The notes under the pieces were generated by a model, which saw only the letters and a program-made list of their open reading frames with translations, ran no database searches and was not told the origin of the DNA. The translations under genes and the position numbers were made by a program. Shown in pieces: positions 1-6,381 of a stretch of DNA of 9,564 bases; position 1 is the stretch's first letter; every line of letters begins with the position of its first letter. The stretch covers positions 7,304-16,867 of the forward strand of contig DAAV01000078.1 in the NCBI GenBank assembly GCA_001701295.1, written 5' to 3'. Source of the DNA: Bacteroidales bacterium H10 (lineage in GTDB: Bacteria > Bacteroidota > Bacteroidia > Bacteroidales > Muribaculaceae).

Positions 1-21
1 AAAATAAAAGTTAATTTGGGG
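1..21 (+). repeat. Left arm of inverted repeat
   Basis: This arm is identical over 21 bases to the reverse complement of 206-226. It starts at the first base of the window, so its true outer end cannot be seen. Similarity weakens inward: GGGGACGCATGGG here against GGGGCGGAAGGG on the other side. Confidence 0.9.
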
Positions 22-59
22 ACGCATGGGCGGAACAGGTTTCTTCTTGAGGAGATGGA

Positions 60-75
60 GCATAGCGGGCTATGC
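60..75. repeat. Hairpin-forming palindrome inside the inverted-repeat segment
   Basis: GCATAG-CGGG-CTATGC is a 6-bp stem (7 bp if the inner C:G pair is counted) around a short loop. A second palindrome, TGCGG-GA-CCGCA, lies at 108-119, and GGTTTC at 38-43 pairs with GAAACC at 129-134, enclosing both. The nesting suggests that a transcript, or the single-stranded DNA, of this segment could fold into a compact structure. Confidence 0.6.
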
Positions 76-133
76 GACTGAGCCGAAAGGAGAAAGATGC
101 CCGGCCATGCGGGACCGCAGTGACTTCGGAAAC

Positions 134-165
134 CAAAATTAATGAGATTCCCTGACATATTGAAA
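134..165 (-). promoter_or_regulatory. Candidate Bacteroidales-type promoter facing left, away from the CHAT gene
   Basis: On the - strand, TAATTTTG (141 down to 134) matches the Bacteroidales -7 consensus TAnnTTTG completely. Exactly 20 bp upstream of it is TTTC (165-162), one base off the -33 TTTG element. Transcription would start near 127-130 and run leftward through the two palindromes toward position 1. This is a pattern match only. It is the best promoter match I found in the first 341 bases, and no comparable one faces the CHAT gene. Confidence 0.4.
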
Positions 166-205
166 TGTATTGCAATAAAAATTGCCGCTGTCCGACTCCC
201 TTCCG

Positions 206-226
206 CCCCAAATTAACTTTTATTTT
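206..226 (-). repeat. Right arm of inverted repeat
   Basis: This is the reverse complement of 1-21 with no mismatch. It is followed by GAAACACCCTC and then TTA at 238-240. If this is a transposon end, the terminus is likely near 237 and the TTA may be part of a target duplication; the left copy would be needed to prove that. Confidence 0.9.
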
Positions 227-341
227 GAAACACCCTCTTAATAACTTTTTTGATAACAGGCATATCCATGCACTTTTATTGTCGCTTTCTACGTTATATA
301 TCATATTGACAATCACCTCATAATTTGACAACCATATCATA
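227..341 (+). other. AT-rich leader upstream of the CHAT gene
   Basis: This 115-bp stretch separates the inverted-repeat segment from the CHAT start codon and contains no gene. No clear -33/-7 pair faces the CHAT gene: TAACTTTT at 242 and TACGTTAT at 290 are partial matches without a properly spaced upstream element. No Shine-Dalgarno motif precedes the ATG, as is common in Bacteroidetes. It contains a 15-nt AT-rich motif at 294-308 that recurs upstream of kup. Confidence 0.5.
294..308 (+). promoter_or_regulatory. Shared 15-nt leader motif, copy 1
   Basis: TTATATATCATATTG here matches TTATATGTCATATTG at 6313-6327 in 14 of 15 positions. This copy ends 33 bp before the CHAT start codon and the other ends 54 bp before the kup start codon, both in the same orientation as the gene. 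It could be a core-promoter variant or a regulator site. AT-rich composition makes chance similarity possible. Confidence 0.3.
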
Positions 342-3300
342 ATGCGAACTATATCTTTCATCATATTTCTGATGCTGGCTTCCGCCAATATCCTTGCAGA
401 TTTTGTCTCGCCGTTTGAATCGATCCGCAACCACCGCAAGTGGATGGCCGAGAATACCCCTTCGCCTGATACACTCGATGACGAGGAGATCATGCTCCGT
501 GCCTGTCAGATCATAGATCTGCGACTCCAGGAGCCTGAGGCGGAGCGAATACTTGTCGCCGCCGGATCAAAGGTTCCTGAAGTGTCGGCATATCTTGACT
601 GGGCGGCGACACTCGATTGCGACACCCTGATGCGCCGCAAACGCGATGCGTTGCGAGGCATGGCGGATTATCTCGACAGAACCGATCCCGACTGTTACGC
701 GGCGCGCCGCGTCCGGTTAGAGTGGATCAATGTCGAGTCGATGTTTCGCGACGCGATGAAAGATTATGAAAGCATGATAATCGACCAGAAGAAGGTTTGT
801 GACCGTAAGCAGGATAAAAAAGAGAGATCCCTTCTGCTTATGATGCGTCTCGGTTTGTTTGATCATCGCAACACAGTCGAGATGGCCGATAATCCGCTTT
901 ATTATCCGGAACTATGGCAACTCGAGGATGAAGTGCTTGAACTTTATCCCGTTGCTTCGACCGATACCGTCTCCGACCGCATGGAGCTCTATATCCGTCT
1001 TGCTGTATTGAAAAATATTCCTCAGGAAGATCTTAAGGTTCGCCTTATGCTTCCGGAAAGGGAAAATCCCTACGACAACGATACATTTTACGATTATACC
1101 GGTTCACAGCTTGATTATCTCTGCAACTCCGGTTTTTATCTTGCGCAGGCGTTGGAATTGAGCGAGAAGATCTATGGATATGACCATCCGTTGACTATGG
1201 CTACACGCTATCATCTGCTCGAATACAGGATATACAATATAACAGGCGATGAGGTCAACGTCCGGGATGCGCGTATTCTTGATGATTACATGAGTGCGTA
1301 TTATCCCCGCCGTTCGCTTGAAAGCCGGCTCTGCCGTCTGCTCAAGGCGAATGCCGATTTCCGTTATTCCGGAGATCCCGGCATAGCTTCAGATGCCCCT
1401 GATATGATCGAGGCTGCCCGTATCTCATATGGTGACAGCAGTCTCTTCTATCTGAATATTCTTTCCCGGCTTGCGGTCTTCGATATATTTACGGGTTCTG
1501 ATTTCCGACAAAGTGTTGATGGTTACCAGACAAAATGCGATGAGATATTTTCCGATTCTCTTGCCCGTATATACTGGAAAATGTTCACCCACATGCAGAT
1601 CATATTTCGCGATCCTGCGGAAGGTGCGTCAAGAATGTCGGAATTAAAAAAATCCTATCTGCAGAATCATGACGGAAGCATACTGTCTGTCAGGATAGGA
1701 GAGGAACTCGGACGCTATTACAAGATTGCGGCACTCGATTTCAACTCTGCCAAAGAGATTTATGAAGCAGTAGCCGGTGATGTCGCCGAATTATACGGAA
1801 AGAAGTCCTCTTTTGCCTATAACGCGCGTCTTGACGTGTTCGACGTAACGGCCACAGGTACAAATCCCGAAGAAATAACATATCTCGACAAGATCATAAA
1901 TGATGCCGAAAAAGGGGAATACTCCGGCAAAAAACGGATAATGACCAGATTGAGAAGTGCCAAGGCCAACTATTATTATAATAATGATTACGGCAAGGCT
2001 CACGAACTGTTCGAAATCCTGTATGCAGGAGATTCGGGTGCGGAGACACTGTATTGGCGCACTTATGACGCCATATGTCGAGTCCGGCTCGGGCTGGATC
2101 AGACCGAGACGGACACACTGGTTTCCGGCATCAGAAAGTCTCTCTCCGAATATGGGCCTGATAATGCGCCGCCCGATCTTCTGAAGGAACTGGCCACATA
2201 TTATAATCTTGTCAATCGTCAGCCGGACGCGGTTGAATTGCTTGAGCTGGCTCTCGAAGCTCACAATTATCAGACCAATTACTCATTTGACGATGAATAT
2301 CTGGCTATTTCAGGTGATCTTGCGCGTCTCTATGACGCTACGGGCAATCGTCCCGCAGCCTCTCGTCTCATCGCAAATGACCGCGCCATAATGTCCGGCA
2401 AATCCAGCTTCGCACCTTCTGTCGGACTTGCGAATTATCTGCTTGAAGGATATTATCGCGCGTTGGGCAGTCAGGACTGGGGTGCCGCAACATTTTACAT
2501 GAACGGTCTCAATAAGGTGATTTCTGATCTGGGCGCATCGTCAGACGGTGCGGATTTTATAAAATTCACTCTCGGTATAGACGCTATCCAGGCATATGTC
2601 TCGCTCTTAAGGACTTTGTGGGATCAATATGAGTCTGCCAGAAATATGATGGTTACCGGCGACTATGGAGAGTTCAGCGATCGGCTTGAGGAATTTATGG
2701 GCCGTATGTCAGAGTTGTATCCGGATATAAAGGCGACGATACTTGATGCCGAACGGAATTTTCCGGGCTATGATCCCGATTATCAGAGTAATCCCAAATA
2801 CCTTTCCTTGCTCGCATCCTGTTCGACGTTTTATGAAGTGTGTGAGAAGGATTTTGACAAGGCGGAGGAGTATGCTCTGAGATTTCTGAAGCTTTCCGAA
2901 CACCCGATCGACCGGAAAAACGCATACTATTCGCTTTCTGGTCTGATGCGCCACAAAGGAGATTCCGTGCGTGCAGACAAATATCTCGCAGATGCATACG
3001 ATATCGTGTTCGGGCATCCGGAATACATGGGTCAGGGCGAGCGCATGGCGGCTCTGTCGTATCTTTTCCATTCCCGTTTTACCGCAGGTGACTCGGCGGA
3101 AGCTCTCGAAACCGCAAGAAAGATTTATGCCGAAAACCGTAAGATGCTCGACGGGAACTTCCAGTTCTTGTCATCGTCCGATCAGGAGCAGATCTTCAAC
3201 ACATATGGTGATCCGGCCTGGGCTCTCGCCTGTATGCTTGAAAAGGAACCCCTCGAAATGGCCGGCGAGACTTACGACGCCATAGTTTATCGTACGGGCA

Positions 3301-4769
3301 TGAAACTCAGATCCCAGCAGGAGACAAGGCGGATCATCGCCCGAAGCGAGAATCCTGATGCCAGATTTCTTGCAGATTCGATCGCACGCATACACAATCA
3401 GCTGAAGCAGATCAACGTCACGCCCGACCAGTGGCTTTCACAGGAGGCAACTGAAAGCTACAACCGCAGTTCGGCGCTGACATTCGCGGCCCACCGCCTT
3501 GAGATGGAACTTCTTGATCTCACGGCCGACGAACGGTCGAAGATCAATCCTGATGTTACCTGGCAGATGATCCGCGACTCACTGAAGCCCGCGCAGGCAG
3601 TCGTCGAATTTCTCTTCACTCATGATTATGTCATGGCGCTTCTGCTCAGACATGATGCCTCGGCTCCTGTGGCTGTCAGGCTTTGCCTCTGGAAGGATCT
3701 TTCCGACGGTCTTGACGCCCTGAATGCAAAAAACACGGCTTCTCTCGCAAAGAAGCTCTATGGACAAAATTCGGCACTCGATCTTTATTCCATGTTATGG
3801 AAGCCCCTCGAAGAGAATCTCGAAGGAGTCTCGACCATATATTTCAATGCTCCGGGCATATTGCATTCCATCGCGTTCAATGCCATTCAGACTCCTGAAG
3901 GCGACTATCTGATAGATCATTATGACCTGCGTCAGGTCACCACCACCGCTCAGCTGACCTTCCCCTCCGAAGAGCGGGCCCCGCTTTCGGCCGGATTGCT
4001 TGGCGATGTGCTTTTCGATCCGTCGCAGGCTTCCGGGGCAGGAAAGATGCCGGAGCAGTCGGGCGAGCGTTCTGTTGACGATGATTACTCGCTTGATGAT
4101 TTCGACAGTCGCGGAGTCTCGCGCCATTACTTCCGTTATCTTCCTTTCACGGCCACGGAACTCTCCGATATATCAGCGACATTCGGCGATCGCCCGGTTC
4201 GGACGTCGGTGCGCGACAGGGCCACCGAAAAGGAATTCCGCGAACTTTGCGCGTCTTCGCCCGAAGTGCTTCATCTCGCCACCCACGGTTTCTTCCTTTC
4301 TTCTGATGCCGAGGCCATGAAAGTGCCCTATATGAAGCGCTTTGCCTCTCAGACCGGTTCGGCCATGATGAGGTCGGGAATCGCGCTCGCCGGTGCCGAA
4401 GCCACGTGGAAGGGGGGCACCGACATGCCCGAGGACAATGACGGCATACTCACCGCAGCGGAGGTGTCTGCCATAAATTTGAAAGGCACGCGTCTTGTCG
4501 CCCTGTCGGCCTGCGAGAGTGCCCTCGGATCATACGATTTCGAGGGAGTGCATGGCCTGACGCGCGGATTCAAACAGGCCGGAGTCAAATCTCTGCTTGT
4601 CAGCCTCTGGAGTGTCAACGACAAGTCGACGGCTGCCTTCATGTCCGCGTTCTATAGAAACTGGATAGATACCGGCGACCGCCATGACGCCTACCGAAAG
4701 GCTGTCGCGGCGGTCCGATCCGAGTTCCCCTCTCCGTTCTACTGGGCGCCCTTCATTCTTCTTGACTGA
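342..4769 (+). CDS. Exported TPR-CHAT domain protein, putative caspase-like cysteine peptidase
   Basis: The gene encodes 1,475 residues. Residues 1-19 look like a Sec signal peptide: MRT, then a hydrophobic run (ISFIIFLMLASA), with cleavage likely after A15 or A19. This supports the start at 342 and suggests work in the periplasm or beyond. Residues about 25-1060 are mostly helical with degenerate TPR-like repeats; clearer units lie near 548-585 and 837-890. Residues 940-952 carry FQFLSSSDQEQIF, like the linker that precedes CHAT in many Bacteroidetes TPR-CHAT proteins. The CHAT domain spans about 1074-1475. It has WQMIRDSLKPAQAVVEF at its start, the LHLATHGFF motif with catalytic His1315, LSACESALG with catalytic Cys1391, and the usual ending YWAPFILL. 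An acidic insert (about 1244-1256, SVDDDYSLDDFD) precedes the LPFTATEL strand. CHAT is a caspase-related peptidase fold (clan CD), and TPRs usually bind a partner or sensor. The substrate and activator are unknown, and no partner gene is visible. The stop overlaps the convergent amylase gene by 17 bp. Confidence 0.93.
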   Translation: MRTISFIIFLMLASANILADFVSPFESIRNHRKWMAENTPSPDTLDDEEIMLRACQIIDLRLQEPEAERILVAAGSKVPEVSAYLDWAATLDCDTLMRRKRDALRGMADYLDRTDPDCYAARRVRLEWINVESMFRDAMKDYESMIIDQKKVCDRKQDKKERSLLLMMRLGLFDHRNTVEMADNPLYYPELWQLEDEVLELYPVASTDTVSDRMELYIRLAVLKNIPQEDLKVRLMLPERENPYDNDTFYDYTGSQLDYLCNSGFYLAQALELSEKIYGYDHPLTMATRYHLLEYRIYNITGDEVNVRDARILDDYMSAYYPRRSLESRLCRLLKANADFRYSGDPGIASDAPDMIEAARISYGDSSLFYLNILSRLAVFDIFTGSDFRQSVDGYQTKCDEIFSDSLARIYWKMFTHMQIIFRDPAEGASRMSELKKSYLQNHDGSILSVRIGEELGRYYKIAALDFNSAKEIYEAVAGDVAELYGKKSSFAYNARLDVFDVTATGTNPEEITYLDKIINDAEKGEYSGKKRIMTRLRSAKANYYYNNDYGKAHELFEILYAGDSGAETLYWRTYDAICRVRLGLDQTETDTLVSGIRKSLSEYGPDNAPPDLLKELATYYNLVNRQPDAVELLELALEAHNYQTNYSFDDEYLAISGDLARLYDATGNRPAASRLIANDRAIMSGKSSFAPSVGLANYLLEGYYRALGSQDWGAATFYMNGLNKVISDLGASSDGADFIKFTLGIDAIQAYVSLLRTLWDQYESARNMMVTGDYGEFSDRLEEFMGRMSELYPDIKATILDAERNFPGYDPDYQSNPKYLSLLASCSTFYEVCEKDFDKAEEYALRFLKLSEHPIDRKNAYYSLSGLMRHKGDSVRADKYLADAYDIVFGHPEYMGQGERMAALSYLFHSRFTAGDSAEALETARKIYAENRKMLDGNFQFLSSSDQEQIFNTYGDPAWALACMLEKEPLEMAGETYDAIVYRTGMKLRSQQETRRIIARSENPDARFLADSIARIHNQLKQINVTPDQWLSQEATESYNRSSALTFAAHRLEMELLDLTADERSKINPDVTWQMIRDSLKPAQAVVEFLFTHDYVMALLLRHDASAPVAVRLCLWKDLSDGLDALNAKNTASLAKKLYGQNSALDLYSMLWKPLEENLEGVSTIYFNAPGILHSIAFNAIQTPEGDYLIDHYDLRQVTTTAQLTFPSEERAPLSAGLLGDVLFDPSQASGAGKMPEQSGERSVDDDYSLDDFDSRGVSRHYFRYLPFTATELSDISATFGDRPVRTSVRDRATEKEFRELCASSPEVLHLATHGFFLSSDAEAMKVPYMKRFASQTGSAMMRSGIALAGAEATWKGGTDMPEDNDGILTAAEVSAINLKGTRLVALSACESALGSYDFEGVHGLTRGFKQAGVKSLLVSLWSVNDKSTAAFMSAFYRNWIDTGDRHDAYRKAVAAVRSEFPSPFYWAPFILLD

Positions 4770-6270
4770 CGGCATCCTCACGTATCCACACCGCCACGTT
4801 GCGGCCGCAGACACCGAATGTTCCCTTGCCGTTTTCATCGAGAGTGACGCGGTCGTCTATGCTTCCGGTGAACTCACGCCACACTTCGCCGGCATGTTCT
4901 TCGCCGAGGCACACATCCTTCGTGCCGACATCTCCGTTGCTCATAAGCAGCACGAGTCCCGAACCAGGGTGTTCCCCGTCGCCGTGGCGGACAAGTCCGA
5001 CTGTCGCCGGATGGTCGAACAGTCGTGTCTCGTCGCCATAGGCATATTTTCTGCGGCATTCGAGAAGCATGTCGATGATCTTTCTGTGTGGTGACGCCTC
5101 TCTGACGGTTTCATCCTCCTGTTCAGGATCATCGCTGTCATCGGCGGGTTCCGTGTGCGTCACCGAATAATAGTCGCCGTAGAATATCACCGGATAGCCC
5201 TCTTTCATGAGAAGTATCAGTGCGTAGGCGAGCGGTTTGAACCAGTCCTGCACGTTCGAGGCCAGACTGCCTCCCGGCTGCGAGTCATGATTGTCCACGA
5301 ATGTCACGGCGTGCAGCGGATCGCACGCCACAAGCGAATTGTCGAGCAGCTTTCTCATGTCATATTTCTCTCCGCATTCTCCGGCTTCATGGAAATTGAA
5401 GTGTAGCGGCACGTCAAACAGGTCGGTCATCCCTCCGGTTGCGTCGATGAAATCTTCGAGAAGCTTAGGCTTCTCGCTCCAGTATTCGCTCACGGCGTAA
5501 AGTTCCCCTTTCCTCTGCTTGCTCATTTCCTCAAGAAATCGGCGGGTGAAGACATTGTCGATATGCTTCACCGCGTCCATTCTGAATCCGTCGAAACCGA
5601 ACGTGTCGAGAGCCCAGTGCCCCCAGGAAAGTAATTCGTCGGCCACCTCCGGGTTGTTGACATCGACGTCATTGCCCATGAGGAAGTCGTAGTTGCCGTT
5701 CTCGTGGTCAACGCCCTGGCTCCATCCTTTTCCTGGTCCGACGATCCTGAATATGTCGTTCGATCCCGTCAGCTTGTCGTAGTCCACTCCCGAGAAATGC
5801 TGCCAGTGCCACTTGAACGGAGAATACTTGTCGCCTCTGCCCGGAAAAGTGAAAGCCGTGTATGATTCGATCTCTCTCGGTTCGCCGATGTTTTTCATCC
5901 TGTCGTCGGCCGCTACGGGCTGGGCGGGGAAACGTTCGGTGTCGTCGCCGTTCATCCTGTGGTTGAGCACAGTGTCGAGAATGACCTGTATGCCGTTGTC
6001 ATGAAGCGCCTTGACTGCGGCCTCGAGTTCCGCACGCGTGCCGTATTTGGTTCTGACTGTCCCTTTCTGATCGAACTCTCCGAAGTCATAGAGATCATAC
6101 ACTCCATAACCTACATCCTGCGTGCCGCCCCCCTTGTATGCCGGCGGAATCCACACCGAGGTCACGCCGATCTCCGCCAGATGCTTCGCATCGCGGGCAA
6201 GCTGGTTCCACAGCTGCCCGTCGTCGGGCAGATTCCATTCGAAATATTGAAATAATACGCCGTTGCTCAT
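4753..6270 (-). CDS. amyA: Cytoplasmic alpha-amylase, glycoside hydrolase family 13 subfamily 5
   Basis: This 505-residue protein hydrolyses internal alpha-1,4-glucosidic bonds in starch, glycogen or maltodextrins. It begins MSNGVLFQYFEWNLPDDGQLW, the family's typical N-terminus, with no signal peptide, so it should act in the cytoplasm on stored or imported glucans. All four GH13 conserved regions are present: VILDTVLNH (I), GFDGFRMDAVKH with nucleophile Asp232 (II), AVSEYW with acid/base Glu262 (III) and FVDNHDSQ with Asp329 (IV). The C-terminal beta domain (VLLMSNGD ... VTLDENGKGTF ... VAVWI) resembles E. coli AmyA more than secreted Bacillus amylases. Length is normal for the subfamily. 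After YGDYYSV (365-370) there is a loop rich in Asp and Glu (374-391, ten acidic residues of 18). The gene is transcribed away from kup across a 111-bp spacer and converges on the CHAT gene with a 17-bp overlap. No Sus-type genes are adjacent. Confidence 0.95.
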   Translation of the reverse strand: MSNGVLFQYFEWNLPDDGQLWNQLARDAKHLAEIGVTSVWIPPAYKGGGTQDVGYGVYDLYDFGEFDQKGTVRTKYGTRAELEAAVKALHDNGIQVILDTVLNHRMNGDDTERFPAQPVAADDRMKNIGEPREIESYTAFTFPGRGDKYSPFKWHWQHFSGVDYDKLTGSNDIFRIVGPGKGWSQGVDHENGNYDFLMGNDVDVNNPEVADELLSWGHWALDTFGFDGFRMDAVKHIDNVFTRRFLEEMSKQRKGELYAVSEYWSEKPKLLEDFIDATGGMTDLFDVPLHFNFHEAGECGEKYDMRKLLDNSLVACDPLHAVTFVDNHDSQPGGSLASNVQDWFKPLAYALILLMKEGYPVIFYGDYYSVTHTEPADDSDDPEQEDETVREASPHRKIIDMLLECRRKYAYGDETRLFDHPATVGLVRHGDGEHPGSGLVLLMSNGDVGTKDVCLGEEHAGEVWREFTGSIDDRVTLDENGKGTFGVCGRNVAVWIREDAVSQEE

Positions 6271-6381
6271 GTCGAATATATACTTTTTGTGTTATCACAG
6301 TATCGAACGTCTTTATATGTCATATTGTTGACCGAACCATTTTGAGGTTATTGAGGTTGAAATAAAAACCGATAGGCCGCT
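6271..6381. promoter_or_regulatory. Divergent intergenic region between the amylase gene and kup
   Basis: Both genes must be transcribed outward from this 111-bp AT-rich spacer, so it should carry two promoters, possibly with shared control. Toward kup, TATTGTTG (6323-6330) matches five of six fixed positions of the -7 TAnnTTTG consensus, but no well-spaced -33 element is seen. Toward the amylase gene, TATATTCG (6280-6273) is a similar partial match but sits only three bases from the start codon, so it is doubtful. An 11-bp palindrome ATATG-T-CATAT lies at 6315-6325, and TTGAGGTT is repeated at 6342-6349 and 6351-6358. Neither start codon has a Shine-Dalgarno motif. Confidence 0.5.
6313..6327 (+). 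promoter_or_regulatory. Shared 15-nt leader motif, copy 2
   Basis: TTATATGTCATATTG matches the copy at 294-308 upstream of the CHAT gene in 14 of 15 bases. It includes the palindrome ATATGTCATAT, which the CHAT copy breaks at one base. Its role is unknown. Confidence 0.3.

Larger units (their letters stand above)
1..226. repeat. Segment bounded by a 21-bp perfect inverted repeat (MITE-like or invertible element)
   Basis: The first 21 bases of the window (starting AAAATAAAAG and ending TTTGGGG) are exactly reverse-complemented at 206-226, leaving a 184-bp interior. The interior holds several small palindromes and no credible gene. A long open frame on the - strand runs through it, but it has no recognisable protein character and continues into the 5' end of the next gene. 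Beyond the right arm comes GAAACACCCTC (227-237). Read inward this gives GAGGGTGTTTC followed by the arm, which resembles the terminal inverted repeats of many insertion sequences. The left counterpart would lie outside the window, so the element is probably cut at its left tip. The sequence shows the inverted repeat; calling it a MITE-like interspersed repeat is inference. An invertible promoter segment is the main alternative. Confidence 0.65.

Noticed and set aside
11..493. 160-codon open frame on the - strand across the inverted-repeat segment and the 5' end of the CHAT gene
   Set aside because: It overlaps the start of a well-supported gene and has no recognisable domain. Its open state follows from the repeat and the opposite-strand coding bias.
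1964..1990. AT-rich low-complexity run (ATTATTATAATAATGATTA type)
   Set aside because: It is in frame within the CHAT gene and encodes Tyr-Tyr-Tyr-Asn-Asn-Asp-Tyr in a helical repeat. No regulatory function is implied.
342..4769. Type III-E CRISPR (craspase) association of the TPR-CHAT protein
   Set aside because: No CRISPR repeats and no fused Cas7-Cas11 effector gene are present. The signal peptide also argues against a cytoplasmic CRISPR role.
4800..4809. 10-bp palindrome TGCGGCCGCA
   Set aside because: It lies within the amylase coding sequence and is just a GC-rich palindrome. It has no T-run and does not look like a terminator.
4684..5094. 136-codon + strand open frame spanning the CHAT end and the amylase 3' end
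   Set aside because: It lies antisense to the conserved C-terminal domain of the amylase and has no recognisable motif.
4753..6270. Part of a starch-utilisation (Sus or PUL) locus
   Set aside because: The enzyme lacks a signal peptide, and no SusC, SusD or regulator gene is adjacent.
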